Shown: piece by piece, positions 1 through 9,758 of the stretch | Layout of the letters: each line of letters begins with the position of its first letter | Position numbering within the stretch: the stretch's first letter is position 1 | Program-made: the position numbers and the translations under genes | Notes under the pieces: generated by a model | The model's input: the letters and a program-made list of their open reading frames with translations, nothing else | Told to the model about the DNA's origin: nothing | Database searches by the model: none | Assembly: GCF_002930105.1 (NCBI RefSeq) | Contig: NZ_PJRN01000012.1 | Span: forward strand, 62,001 to 126,000 | DNA: 64,000 bases | Direction: 5' to 3' | DNA from: Billgrantia saliphila | GTDB taxonomy: Bacteria > Pseudomonadota > Gammaproteobacteria > Pseudomonadales > Halomonadaceae

Positions 1-2
1 GT

Positions 3-494
3 CGCCTGGCGGAGCGCTACCCCGACCACGCGGTGATCGGGGTGGACCGCAGCGCCGACCGGCTGGCACGCGATCACGGCGCCATCGCCGACAACGCCCT
101 GCTGGTGCGCGCCGACCTGGTGGACTTCTGGCGCCTGGCGCTGGAAGCCGGGTGGCAGCCGGCCCGGCACTACCTGCTCTATCCCAACCCCTATCCCAAG
201 TCGGCGCGCCTCAAGCTGCGCTGGCATGGCCACCCGGTCTTTCCGGCGTTGCTGGCGCTGGGAGGACGGCTGGAGCTGCGTTCCAACTGGCGGCTCTATC
301 TGGAGGAGTTCGCCTTGGCGATGGCGCAGGCCACCGGTGTCATGGCCACGGTGGAGCCGCATTCGCCCGGCGCGGACTGCCTGACCCCCTTCGAGTCAAA
401 GTATCATGGCAGCGGTCAGCCGCTCTGGCGCCTGGTGGCGACGCTGCCGCATGCGCCCGAACTGGTGCCCTCGATAACCGCAGGAGAAGCGTGA
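3..494 (+). CDS. TrmB-like SAM-dependent methyltransferase, 5' end cut by window edge
   Basis: The reading frame is open from the left edge, so only the C-terminal 163 residues are seen. The segment YPNPYPKSARLK followed by HGHPVFP and the later LRSNWRLYLEEF resemble the substrate-binding part of TrmB-type tRNA (guanine-N7) methyltransferases. The canonical PDPW-KKRH motif is altered, so this may be a TrmB-like paralogue rather than TrmB itself. The preceding VIGVDRS fits the acidic end of the SAM-binding beta-2 strand. The stop overlaps the next start (TGATG), so it is probably co-transcribed with the SMR gene. The family is fairly certain; the substrate is not. Confidence 0.75.
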   Translation, partial: RLAERYPDHAVIGVDRSADRLARDHGAIADNALLVRADLVDFWRLALEAGWQPARHYLLYPNPYPKSARLKLRWHGHPVFPALLALGGRLELRSNWRLYLEEFALAMAQATGVMATVEPHSPGADCLTPFESKYHGSGQPLWRLVATLPHAPELVPSITAGEA

Positions 495-823
495 TGGCGT
501 ACCTCTACCTGGCGCTGGCCATCGTGGCGGAAGTCGTCGCCACCAGTGCCCTCAAGGCCAGCGACGGCTTCAGCCGCCTCGGCCCCAGCCTGGTGTCCGC
601 GATCGGCTACGGCGTGGCCTTTTTTTTGCTGTCGCTGGTGCTGCGCACCGTGCCGGTGGGCATCGCTTATGCCATCTGGGCCGGCCTGGGCATCGTCCTG
701 GTCGCCCTGGTCGGCGTCCTGGTGTACGGCCAGCGCCCCGACCTGCCGGCGGTGCTGGGCATCGCGCTGATCGTCGCCGGGGTGTTGGTGATACAGCTCT
801 TTTCACGCGTTTCCGCTCACTGA
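494..823 (+). CDS. Small multidrug resistance (SMR/EmrE-family) efflux protein
   Basis: The product is 109 residues, the normal SMR length, with four predicted hydrophobic helices. The start AYLYLALAIVAEVVATSALK places a conserved membrane glutamate at residue 13, equivalent to the proton/drug-coupling Glu14 of EmrE. The GIAYAIWAGLG segment is the family's conserved helix 3 motif. These proteins work as dimers in the inner membrane, exchanging cationic lipophilic compounds or guanidinium for protons. The ATG at 494 overlaps the upstream stop by one base, which supports translational coupling. I cannot tell a multidrug exporter from a guanidinium exporter (Gdx) by eye. Confidence 0.92.
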   Translation: MAYLYLALAIVAEVVATSALKASDGFSRLGPSLVSAIGYGVAFFLLSLVLRTVPVGIAYAIWAGLGIVLVALVGVLVYGQRPDLPAVLGIALIVAGVLVIQLFSRVSAH

Positions 824-848
824 GGGCATCGAAAACGGAGCCGATTGC

Positions 849-2312
849 ATGTTAGGTAAAGGGATGACCACGCTGCGCTGCCTGCTGCTGCTGGTTGGTT
901 TGGTGCTGCCCCTGGCGGCGCCGGGATCGGGATTTTCCGAGCTGAATGGTCTGACCGAGCGGGGCTTCCAGGTGGGCGCCGAGGCCCGCCTGCTGGGTGA
1001 CGGCGCCCGCCCCGATGAGGTGCTCGGTGCCATCGAGCCCCATCGCCAGCTGTCGCCGGCGTCGGTGACCAAGGCCTATCTGGCGGCGGCGGCGCTCGAT
1101 CGTTGGGGACCTCAGCACCGTTTCGTGACTCGCCTGGTCAGCGATGCCGCACTCGATGAGCACGGCGTGCTGCGGGGCGATCTGGTGCTTGACGGCGGCG
1201 GCGACCCGGCGTTGGCCAGCGAAGACCTGTGGCGGCTGGTACAGCGGCTGCACCAGCGCGGCGTGCGCGAGGTGGCGGGGCGCGTTGTGGTCAGCCAGTG
1301 GCGCTTCGGTCCGGTGGCCTGCATTACCACCGACCGCTGCCAGGCACAGTCGCGGGCGAGCAACAGCTACAGTGCGCTGCTCTCGTCAGCCGGCGTCAAT
1401 CACGGCAACTGGTGCGTCAACGTGGCGCCTGGGGCGGCCCCCGGCCAGCCGGCCCGGATCACCAGCTGCGACAGCCAGGCGTTGATCGTCGACGTCGACA
1501 ACCAGGTCGAGACGCGGGCGGCGGGAAGCGGCACCGAATTCAGCGCCGAGCGCGTCACCCGCGACGAGATCGATACGCTGGTGCTGCGCGGGTACATGGC
1601 GCTCGATGCTGCGCCCCGCGACGTGCATCGGGCTAGTGGCGATCCCGCCCGGCAAACGGCACGTACCCTGACGGCTCTGCTGGAGCAGGCCGGTATCGCG
1701 GTCAGGGGAGGCTACGTCACCACCGTCGCCGAACCGCCGCCGACGTCGCGCTCCCTGGCGGAGGTGGAAGGCAAGCCGCTACAGGAACTGCTGCTGCGCA
1801 CCATGAACTACTCCAACAATTTCATGGCCGACGTGCTGGCGCTCAACTTGGCCGGCACGCCCCAGGCCAGCCTGCTGCAGGCGGGCGAGACGATCCAGCA
1901 TTACGTCGATGGTCTGTCCGATCACGGCCCGCTGGTGATGCTCAGCGGCAGCGGCCTGACCACCGAGAACCGTACTTCGGCCCACGGCACCAACGTCCTG
2001 CTGGAAAGCATGTTTCACCGACCGGCGCTGTTTCCCAGTTTCGTCGCCAGTTTCCAGGCGCCGGCCAACGGCGTCTCGCGTTTCATCCGCCGCGGCTCCT
2101 CGCTGTTCCAGCATCATGTCATGCTCAAGACCGGCACGCTCAATCAGCCGTTCGCCGTGCGTGCCGCCAGCGGTTATTTTCGTACCCGCTCGGGCCGCTG
2201 GGGTGTATTCACCGTGCTGGTCAACGGCACCGCGAACACGCCCTGGCTCAACTGGACCCAAGTGCTCGACCCCTTGGCACGGGACCTGGAACGCATGGTT
2301 GAGGCACACTGA
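849..2312 (+). CDS. dacB: D-alanyl-D-alanine carboxypeptidase/endopeptidase (PBP4 family)
   Basis: The product has 487 residues with an N-terminal signal peptide (hydrophobic run about residues 9-25). It carries all three penicillin-binding active-site motifs in order: SVTK at 72-75 (nucleophilic Ser72), SNN in the YSNN segment near residue 320, and KTG in LKTGTLN near 425. The long insertion between SxxK and SxN is typical of class C PBP4/DacB. The enzyme trims or cleaves periplasmic peptidoglycan cross-links. An alternative start lies at 864, but 849 has an ACGGAG ribosome site. The stop overlaps the dgkA start (TGATG). Confidence 0.93.
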   Translation: MLGKGMTTLRCLLLLVGLVLPLAAPGSGFSELNGLTERGFQVGAEARLLGDGARPDEVLGAIEPHRQLSPASVTKAYLAAAALDRWGPQHRFVTRLVSDAALDEHGVLRGDLVLDGGGDPALASEDLWRLVQRLHQRGVREVAGRVVVSQWRFGPVACITTDRCQAQSRASNSYSALLSSAGVNHGNWCVNVAPGAAPGQPARITSCDSQALIVDVDNQVETRAAGSGTEFSAERVTRDEIDTLVLRGYMALDAAPRDVHRASGDPARQTARTLTALLEQAGIAVRGGYVTTVAEPPPTSRSLAEVEGKPLQELLLRTMNYSNNFMADVLALNLAGTPQASLLQAGETIQHYVDGLSDHGPLVMLSGSGLTTENRTSAHGTNVLLESMFHRPALFPSFVASFQAPANGVSRFIRRGSSLFQHHVMLKTGTLNQPFAVRAASGYFRTRSGRWGVFTVLVNGTANTPWLNWTQVLDPLARDLERMVEAH

Positions 2313-2740
2313 TGAGCGACTTTGCCCCTCTCCCGAATAAGGATGGCCAGCGTGAGGACGGCAGCACGATGAAACCGGAACGTACCGGCTGGCGGCACCT
2401 GATCGATGCCACCGGCTACTCGCTCAAGGGACTCAGGATCGCCTTTCGTCACGAAACGGCGTTCCGTCAGGAGCTCGCCCTTTGCGTGGTGCTGATGCCG
2501 TTGGCCTGGTGGATCGGTTCGGGGCCGGTGGAGTGGATTCTTCTGCTGGGTAGCTGCCTGTTGGTGCTGATCGTCGAGCTGATCAACAGCGCTATCGAGA
2601 GCGTGGTGGATCGCATCGGCACCGAACATCATGAACTTTCCGGAAAGGCCAAGGACATCGGGTCGGCCGCGGTGATGCTGGCGCTACTGGCGGCCGGGCT
2701 GGCCTGGGGGCTGCTCGCCTGGCAGAAGTTCCTCGGCTGA
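2312..2740 (+). CDS. dgkA: Diacylglycerol kinase, integral membrane
   Basis: The product has 142 residues. It has the DgkA signature ELINSAIESVVDRI followed by E-HHELSGKAKDIGSAAV, which holds the catalytic and metal-binding glutamates, and three hydrophobic helices. It phosphorylates diacylglycerol to phosphatidate in the inner membrane, recycling lipid released during membrane-derived oligosaccharide or lipopolysaccharide modification. The first 20 or so residues extend beyond the usual DgkA start, so an internal ATG at 2369 (MKPERTGWRH) is a possible alternative. It overlaps dacB by one base and closes the four-gene housekeeping run. The 54 bases after it hold no clear terminator. Confidence 0.93.
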   Translation: MSDFAPLPNKDGQREDGSTMKPERTGWRHLIDATGYSLKGLRIAFRHETAFRQELALCVVLMPLAWWIGSGPVEWILLLGSCLLVLIVELINSAIESVVDRIGTEHHELSGKAKDIGSAAVMLALLAAGLAWGLLAWQKFLG

Positions 2741-2794
2741 AGGCTATCTTTGCACGCTGGCGCATGGCATCGCTAAGATCGGTAATCGTCTTGG

Positions 2795-3826
2795 TCAGGC
2801 AGGCTGTGCGTCGCATACCACCATGGCCTTGATCACACCGGTCGCCGGATCGCACCACTGCGGCATCAAAGTGGGCAACTCCGCAAGCGGGCCGCGGTGA
2901 GTGATCATCGCCGTAGGCTGCAGGTTGCCGCTTTCGATGAGACTCGTAACGGTCTCGAAGTCTTCGCGGGTGGCGTTGCGGCTGCCTAGAAGTGTAAGTT
3001 CCTTCTTGTGGAAGTCAGGGTCGTTAAAGGAGATATCGGCCTTGACCACACTCACCAGGACATAGCGCGCTCCATGCCCGGCCAGGGCGAAGCCGCGATT
3101 AATAGCAGCTGGATTACCGGTTGCGTCGAACACCACGTCCGCCAGGGCGCCGTCGTTATGGCGGGCGATACAGGCCTCCAGATCATCGTCCAAGGCATGC
3201 AGGATGCCGTCGGCACCCAATGTGTCACAGCAGAAGCCTAAACGGTCGCGGTTGGTATCGACGACGAGTGTACGAGCGCCGCGGGTCTTGGCGATTTGCA
3301 GGACACCCATGCCGATCGGTCCCGCGCCCACGATGACAACGAGTTCATCCGGTTTGATGTCGCTCCGCCGCACGGCATGGGCGCCGATCGCCAGGCATTC
3401 CACCAGTGCGAGCTGTTCCGAATCGAGCTTCTGAGACGTCACCAGATGATCGGCCGGCACGCTGAGATAGTCCGCCATGCCACCGTCACGGTGCACGCCG
3501 ATGACCTGCATGTTCTGACAGCAGTTGGTCTTGCCGTGACGGCAGGCCCGGCATTCGCCGCAATTCAGGTAGGGAATCACGTAGGCGAGCTGGCCAATCA
3601 ATTCGGGGTCAACGCCGTCGCCAGCGGCAACGATATCACCGGAAAGCTCATGCCCCAGTACGCGCGGATAGTCGAAGTAGGGCTGGTTTCCGCCATAAGC
3701 ATGGATATCGGTTCCACAAATACCCACCCGGCGAACCCGGATCATCGCTTCCCCTGCAGCGCACGATGGTGCGGGAACATCGCGTAGCTCCATGTGGCGC
3801 GGCTGCGTACAGACTAGGGTCTTCAT
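2795..3826 (-). CDS. Zinc-dependent MDR alcohol/sugar-acid dehydrogenase
   Basis: This is a 343-residue medium-chain dehydrogenase. The catalytic zinc ligands are visible as Cys37 (GICGTD) and His59-Glu60 (GHE); the structural zinc cysteines are 89, 92, 95 and 103. The NAD(P) Rossmann motif GAGPIGMG is at 167-174. It resembles L-idonate/sorbitol/threonine-type dehydrogenases. It is the last gene of the fucose-type operon, 91 bases after the ABC binding protein. It may oxidise a deoxy-keto sugar acid (for example 2-keto-3-deoxy-L-fuconate) or a related polyol, but the substrate is inferred from the neighbours only. Confidence 0.85.
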   Translation of the reverse strand: MKTLVCTQPRHMELRDVPAPSCAAGEAMIRVRRVGICGTDIHAYGGNQPYFDYPRVLGHELSGDIVAAGDGVDPELIGQLAYVIPYLNCGECRACRHGKTNCCQNMQVIGVHRDGGMADYLSVPADHLVTSQKLDSEQLALVECLAIGAHAVRRSDIKPDELVVIVGAGPIGMGVLQIAKTRGARTLVVDTNRDRLGFCCDTLGADGILHALDDDLEACIARHNDGALADVVFDATGNPAAINRGFALAGHGARYVLVSVVKADISFNDPDFHKKELTLLGSRNATREDFETVTSLIESGNLQPTAMITHRGPLAELPTLMPQWCDPATGVIKAMVVCDAQPA

Positions 3827-3860
3827 AGGCTCAGGGCTCTCCTAAAGGGGGCAGGTGTCG

Positions 3861-3882
3861 GGCGGGCTGGTGCGGGCCCGCC
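3861..3882 (-). terminator. Intercistronic hairpin after the binding-protein gene
   Basis: GGCGGGC (3861-3867) pairs perfectly with GCCCGCC (3876-3882) around an 8-base loop. It lies between the ABC binding-protein gene and the downstream dehydrogenase gene on the minus strand, with no T-tract. Such hairpins often stabilise or partly terminate the highly expressed binding-protein message. Its function is an inference. Confidence 0.45.
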
Positions 3883-3917
3883 AAACGACGCCTGACCCTG
3901 GGTAGCAAGGCGATGTG

Positions 3918-4925
3918 CTATTGCTGGCTATCGGGAGACATGCCGAGATAGGGCGACATTTCACGCTGGCTGGGGTCCAGCAGTCCCGAGAATTCGGTCA
4001 GGTCGACGGATTCGGTATCGGCAACATGCACGCCGGTATCCACGCTACGAGGCAGCGCAACCCCTTGCTGGGCGGCATGCGCGTACCAGACGCCGGCATA
4101 TCCCATCATGTAGGGATCCTGCACGATCAACGAGTCGATAATACCCTGGCGGAGGAAATCCACTTCCAGCTCGCTGGAGTCGAACGCTACCAGGCAGACG
4201 CTTTCGCCGGCTCCCTGCTCGGCAAATGCCGTGCCGGCACCGTCGCCCATCAACTGGTTGTCGGCAAAGATGCCGCGCAGGTCGGGGTAGCGATTGAGCA
4301 GATCCAGCGTATCGTTCATCGCCTTGGCGGTATCGTTGTTAGCTACTCGATTATCGACAACCTCAATGTCGGGGTAATTAGAGATAGCTTCGAGAAAGCC
4401 CTCATCGCGGGAAACCAGCGACTCGCCGTTGGGGTTGGCTCGCAGGTAGGCCACCTGACCGGCTGCCTCGCCTTGGGTCTTTTCGATGCATCCTGCGAGC
4501 GCATGCCCGGCACGCTGGCCGGCGGCAAAATTGTCGGTTGCGATCAGTGCCGCGTACTTGTCCGTATCGACACCCGAGTCGATGATGATCATCGGTATTT
4601 TTGCCTCGGTCGCGGCCTCTACCGGCCCGGCCAGGGCATCGGTCGAGACCGGGGCCAGCACGATGGCGGGGGGGCGACGGCTGATCAGGTTTTCCATGAT
4701 CGAGATCTGCTCCGCCACCTGGGTTTCGTTGGCAGGACCTAGTTCCTCGATCTGGATGCCGAGTTTCTCGGCGGCTTGCTGGGCCCCGTCGAAGACCGCC
4801 TGCCAGTAGGAGGCCGTAGTTGCCTTGATCACGACCGGAATCGTCATGGTGTCCTGGGCCATGGCCGGCGACAGACAACTGGCCGCCGCCGCTGTAATGG
4901 CGAGGGTGTGTTTGGCGAATCTCAT
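3918..4925 (-). CDS. Sugar ABC transporter periplasmic binding protein (RbsB-like)
   Basis: The product has 335 residues with a signal peptide ending at AMAQD near residue 24. The body is a type I periplasmic binding fold (LacI/RbsB-like): IPVVIKATTASYWQAVFDGA at the N-terminus, then a PPAIVLAPVSTDALAGPVE hinge segment and VCLVAFDSSE in the second lobe. It should capture the sugar for the adjacent ATPase and permease. A strong AAGGAG ribosome site precedes the ATG. The neighbouring L-fucose dehydrogenase and lactonase suggest L-fucose or a stereochemically similar sugar (L-galactose, D-arabinose), which sequence alone cannot settle. Confidence 0.9.
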   Translation of the reverse strand: MRFAKHTLAITAAAASCLSPAMAQDTMTIPVVIKATTASYWQAVFDGAQQAAEKLGIQIEELGPANETQVAEQISIMENLISRRPPAIVLAPVSTDALAGPVEAATEAKIPMIIIDSGVDTDKYAALIATDNFAAGQRAGHALAGCIEKTQGEAAGQVAYLRANPNGESLVSRDEGFLEAISNYPDIEVVDNRVANNDTAKAMNDTLDLLNRYPDLRGIFADNQLMGDGAGTAFAEQGAGESVCLVAFDSSELEVDFLRQGIIDSLIVQDPYMMGYAGVWYAHAAQQGVALPRSVDTGVHVADTESVDLTEFSGLLDPSQREMSPYLGMSPDSQQ

Positions 4926-4964
4926 GGTTATGCTCCTTGCATTGGTCTTGTTGTGTGTGAGCGC

Positions 4965-5720
4965 TTAGGCAGTCTTGCGGTCGGTGTACCCCGTCATGTA
5001 CTTGATGAGTTCCTCCTGGCTGGTGTCTTCGGAGCGCGCGACGTGTACGATGCGGCCGCGGTACATCACCGCGATGCGATCGGCGACTTCGAGTATCTCG
5101 ATCAGGTTGTGACCGATATAGATCACTCCGACCCCCTTACTGGCCAGCATTCGAGAGAGCTTGATCACGTTTTCCCGCTCCATCACGGCCAGGGCCGCGG
5201 TGGGCTCGTCGAGAATCACTACCTTCGCTTCCCAATAGAGTGCGCGGGCAATCGCAACGGCCTGACGCTGGCCGCCGGAGAGGCCGGCTACCGTACTCGT
5301 CCCATCGGGAATATGGCTTTCGATGCTGTCGATCAGTCGCTGTGTTTCCTGCTGGATGGCGCGCTTGTCGACGACGGGTAAAAGGCCGAGCCAGCGGCGG
5401 GTGGGTTCGCGGCCCAGAAAGATGTTTCCCCCAACGGATAGTTCATCGGCCAAGGCCAGGTCCTGATAGACCGTTTCGATGCCGGCCTTTCGCGCCTGCT
5501 TGGGCGATCCGAATGCCACCGGCTGGCCATCAAGAAGTATTTGGCCATCGTCGCGCTGATAGACACCGGAAATATGCTTGATCAGCGTCGACTTGCCCGC
5601 GCCGTTATCGCCGATGACGGCCAGCACTTCACCGGCCTCGAGCGTCAGATCGACGCCGCACAGCACTTCCACGGCACCAAAGCGTTTCTTCAGCGAACGG
5701 ACTTCCAACAGCGAATTCAT
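4965..5720 (-). CDS. Sugar ABC transporter ATP-binding protein (single-domain)
   Basis: The product has 251 residues with Walker A GDNGAGKST (about 37-45), signature LSGGQRQ (about 148) and Walker B VVILDEPTAAL (about 168). It is a single nucleotide-binding domain, unlike the duplicated RbsA/XylG type, and resembles FrcA-like ATPases, which work as homodimers. It sits 14 bases downstream of the permease gene and 39 bases upstream of the binding-protein gene on the same strand, completing a CUT2-type importer. Confidence 0.92.
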   Translation of the reverse strand: MNSLLEVRSLKKRFGAVEVLCGVDLTLEAGEVLAVIGDNGAGKSTLIKHISGVYQRDDGQILLDGQPVAFGSPKQARKAGIETVYQDLALADELSVGGNIFLGREPTRRWLGLLPVVDKRAIQQETQRLIDSIESHIPDGTSTVAGLSGGQRQAVAIARALYWEAKVVILDEPTAALAVMERENVIKLSRMLASKGVGVIYIGHNLIEILEVADRIAVMYRGRIVHVARSEDTSQEELIKYMTGYTDRKTA

Positions 5721-5734
5721 GGCCTTCTCCCGTC

Positions 5735-6748
5735 TTACTTCAGGCCGCTCTGGCGGCGTTTATGCAGGTTGTCGACGTAGACCACCACGGCGATCAGCAC
5801 ACCCGTGGCAACCATTTGCCAGAAGGAGTCGATGCCCAGCAGGTTGGCGCTATTGGCAATGGTGGCGAACAGCAGGGCACCGATGAACGTGCCCAGCACG
5901 CTGCCTCGTCCCCCGAACAGGCTGGCGCCCCCTACCACCGCGGCTGCAATGGCGTTGAGTTCGTAGGCGACCGCCGCCGTAGGGGAGCCGATGCTCATGC
6001 GCGACATGAGCAAGATGCCGGCGATACATGCGGCCAGTGAGCTGACGATATAGGCGAAGAAGACGATGCGCTTGATGTTGATACCTGCGCGCCGGGCCGA
6101 CTCGTAATTGCTGCCCATGGCAACCATGTAGCGACCGGTGCGGGTCTGGCTGAGGATGAAATGCAGGATCAGGCCGATCACCAGCATCGTCCAGAACAGT
6201 GACGGGATACCCAGCCATTCGGCGCGGGCAAAACTCGCCATTTCCTTGGGCAGGCCGAAGACGCTGGTACCGTCGCTGACCAGGAAGGCGCCCCCTCGGT
6301 AAGCCTGCAAGCCGGCCAAGGTGATGATGAAGGCGGGAATCCCCAAACGGTAGACCGAAAAGGCGTTGAGCGAGCCAATGGCCACACCGAGCAGCAGAGT
6401 GAGGCCAATGGCGACAGGAATCGGCAGGCCCATGGTCAACAGGGTGGCACAGACCACGCCCGACAAGGCGGCGACCGAACCCACCGACAGATCGATGCCG
6501 CGAATCAGGATGGGAAACAGCACGCCGAAGGCGATGATGCTATCGACCGAGACTTGGCGCAGGATGTTGATGAGATTATTGGTAGTAAAGAAGGTGCTCG
6601 TCGACAACGACATGACCCCCCACAACAGCAGCGTGAGCCCGAGCACCAGGGTTTCTACCGGCAAACGCCATCGCTTCACTGCCACCCGGTGACTAGTAGG
6701 TTTTTTTACTGTTCGGCCAGCTGGAAGATTGGCTTCATGAGTTGCCAT
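5735..6748 (-). CDS. Sugar ABC transporter permease (RbsC/FrcC-like)
   Basis: The product has 337 residues and many hydrophobic helices. The family signature appears as GIDLSVGSVAALSGVVCA and, near the C-terminus, NAIAAAVVGGASLFGGRGS. The frame stays open further upstream, but I place the start at 6748 (MATHEANLP) because it has a GAGGAG ribosome site about nine bases upstream, and earlier starts would run far into the mutarotase gene. Even so the two genes overlap by 43 bases (6706-6748), which implies translational coupling. It forms the membrane channel of the sugar importer. Confidence 0.9.
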   Translation of the reverse strand: MATHEANLPAGRTVKKPTSHRVAVKRWRLPVETLVLGLTLLLWGVMSLSTSTFFTTNNLINILRQVSVDSIIAFGVLFPILIRGIDLSVGSVAALSGVVCATLLTMGLPIPVAIGLTLLLGVAIGSLNAFSVYRLGIPAFIITLAGLQAYRGGAFLVSDGTSVFGLPKEMASFARAEWLGIPSLFWTMLVIGLILHFILSQTRTGRYMVAMGSNYESARRAGINIKRIVFFAYIVSSLAACIAGILLMSRMSIGSPTAAVAYELNAIAAAVVGGASLFGGRGSVLGTFIGALLFATIANSANLLGIDSFWQMVATGVLIAVVVYVDNLHKRRQSGLK

Positions 6749-7050
6749 TTGTTGTTCTCCTCTGTCCATGGGGTCGGGCGCTGGTAGCGTCCCATTTCGT
6801 CTTCCCACTGCTGGATGATTGGTGATTGCCGCTCGGCTTCGGCCATGGCCGCGAAGCTGAAACGTTGCGCGTCGACTTCCATGATCATCGTCAGACGTGT
6901 GCCGAGACGGTAGATCTGCATATCGATGACCCCGCATCGGAGGAGGTGATCGCGTACCTCTGGCCAGATGCGGTGGTGGCGGCGTTCGTACTCTGCGATC
7001 AGCGCTTCATCGTCAATCAGGTCCAGGGCCAGGGCCAGGCAATAGCGCAT
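6706..7050 (-). CDS. L-rhamnose/L-fucose mutarotase family protein (RhaM-like)
   Basis: The product has 114 residues, the usual length of the RhaM fold. It starts RYCLALALDLIDDEALIAEY and contains H-HRIWPEV and the conserved IYRLGTRLTMIMEVD and P-TPWTEE segments. The family interconverts alpha and beta anomers of 6-deoxy-L-sugars. Between an L-fucose dehydrogenase and a sugar permease, its likely job is to supply the anomer used by the dehydrogenase. Its 3' end overlaps the permease start, and a GAGG ribosome site precedes the ATG. Confidence 0.88.
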   Translation of the reverse strand: MRYCLALALDLIDDEALIAEYERRHHRIWPEVRDHLLRCGVIDMQIYRLGTRLTMIMEVDAQRFSFAAMAEAERQSPIIQQWEDEMGRYQRPTPWTEENNKWQLMKPIFQLAEQ

Positions 7051-7060
7051 GGTCGTCGCC

Positions 7061-8693
<1,633 letters not shown>

Positions 8694-8934
8694 GGTTGCC
8701 CCTTAACGACTGGTGCAGGGCTGGTGTAGCTCATCGAAAAGGGAAGCAGGATGCATGGCATGGCTCCTTTGTTGTGATTGTCATTGATGGCGAAGTTATG
8801 CCGAACATGGGAAAATGCTTGGACTAGTCATCTAAAGGCCTGACCAATGATCCGGTTAACTATGGTTGGCTTTCGCGCCAAACAACAAGGTTTGTACGTA
8901 GAACTTTGGTCGAAATGCTACGAGGAGTGACCAG
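8694..8934. promoter_or_regulatory. Divergent control region of the fucose-type operon
   Basis: This 241-base gap separates the lactonase operon (minus) from the GntR-type regulator (plus). It is locally AT-richer and holds palindromic words such as GACTAGTC (near 8824) and GTTAAC (near 8857), and several GACCAA/TTGG words. It must contain the operon promoter and probably the regulator's operator, but no single site is clear enough to call. Confidence 0.4.
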
Positions 8935-9690
8935 ATGCCGATCAAGACGATCCAGTCCCAGCGCCTCTACCGGCAGATTGCCGACCAGCTGCAACAATTG
9001 ATTCACGACGGCGAATTTCCCGCCGGAACGTTGCTACCGCCGGAGCGCGAGTTGGCGCAGTCGCTGGGGGTCAGTCGGGCTTCGGTGCGCGAGGCGCTCA
9101 TAGCCTTGGAAGTGGTAGGGCAGGTCGAGGTTCGGGTCGGCCATGGCGTGCTGGTCAAAGCCGTCTCGCCACTGCCAAATGAGCCCGTCATGCAGGCGGC
9201 CGTGCGTAAGGAGTCCTGGGCCATGGACCCTGAGTTCGCCAGCGAGATCGAGCTCAATCTCGACGAGGAAATCCCACCCTTCTCGCTGCTACAGGCACGA
9301 CGCTACCTGGAGCCGGAAAACGCTGCTCTCGCCGCTGTCAACGCCAGCGAAGAGGACCTCACCGCCATCCGTGCCGCCCTGGCCCGCAACATGGACGACA
9401 CCTTTAGCTACAGTGGTAAGTTGGTTGGAGACCGGCTGTTGCATATCCGCATAGCTGAAGCCTCGGGAAATGCCGCCTATGCGTTACTGATCAAGCATTT
9501 GCTGGGTCATAAATACGGCGCAATGTTTCGCCGTCTGCAGGATCACTACATGGAAACGGGGATGGCGTTGCACTCACAGGGGGACCATGAGCGCATCGTT
9601 CGGGCGATCGAGGAGCGCGATCCCGAAGCGGCACGACGCGCGATGGAAGTGCATCTGGATCATGTGATCAATGTGTTCTTCAACGAGTAA
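8935..9690 (+). CDS. FadR-subfamily GntR transcriptional regulator of the sugar operon
   Basis: The product has 251 residues. The N-terminal winged helix is clear (YRQIADQLQQLIHDGEF, LPPERELAQSLGVSRASVREAL, about residues 11-80). An all-helical FCD ligand domain follows, with the metal-type pattern R-YLEPENA, H-RIAEASGN and H-HERIVRAIEERD. A GAGGAG site precedes the ATG. It is divergent from the lactonase operon, so it most likely controls sugar uptake and oxidation in response to the sugar or an acid intermediate. No operator could be pinned down. Confidence 0.88.
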   Translation: MPIKTIQSQRLYRQIADQLQQLIHDGEFPAGTLLPPERELAQSLGVSRASVREALIALEVVGQVEVRVGHGVLVKAVSPLPNEPVMQAAVRKESWAMDPEFASEIELNLDEEIPPFSLLQARRYLEPENAALAAVNASEEDLTAIRAALARNMDDTFSYSGKLVGDRLLHIRIAEASGNAAYALLIKHLLGHKYGAMFRRLQDHYMETGMALHSQGDHERIVRAIEERDPEAARRAMEVHLDHVINVFFNE

Positions 9691-9758
9691 GTACGAGCGG
9701 CTCTTCTTCCGCCATGGCCCGTTCGCTATGCTGAGTGCATTCGAATTCTGAGCATGAG

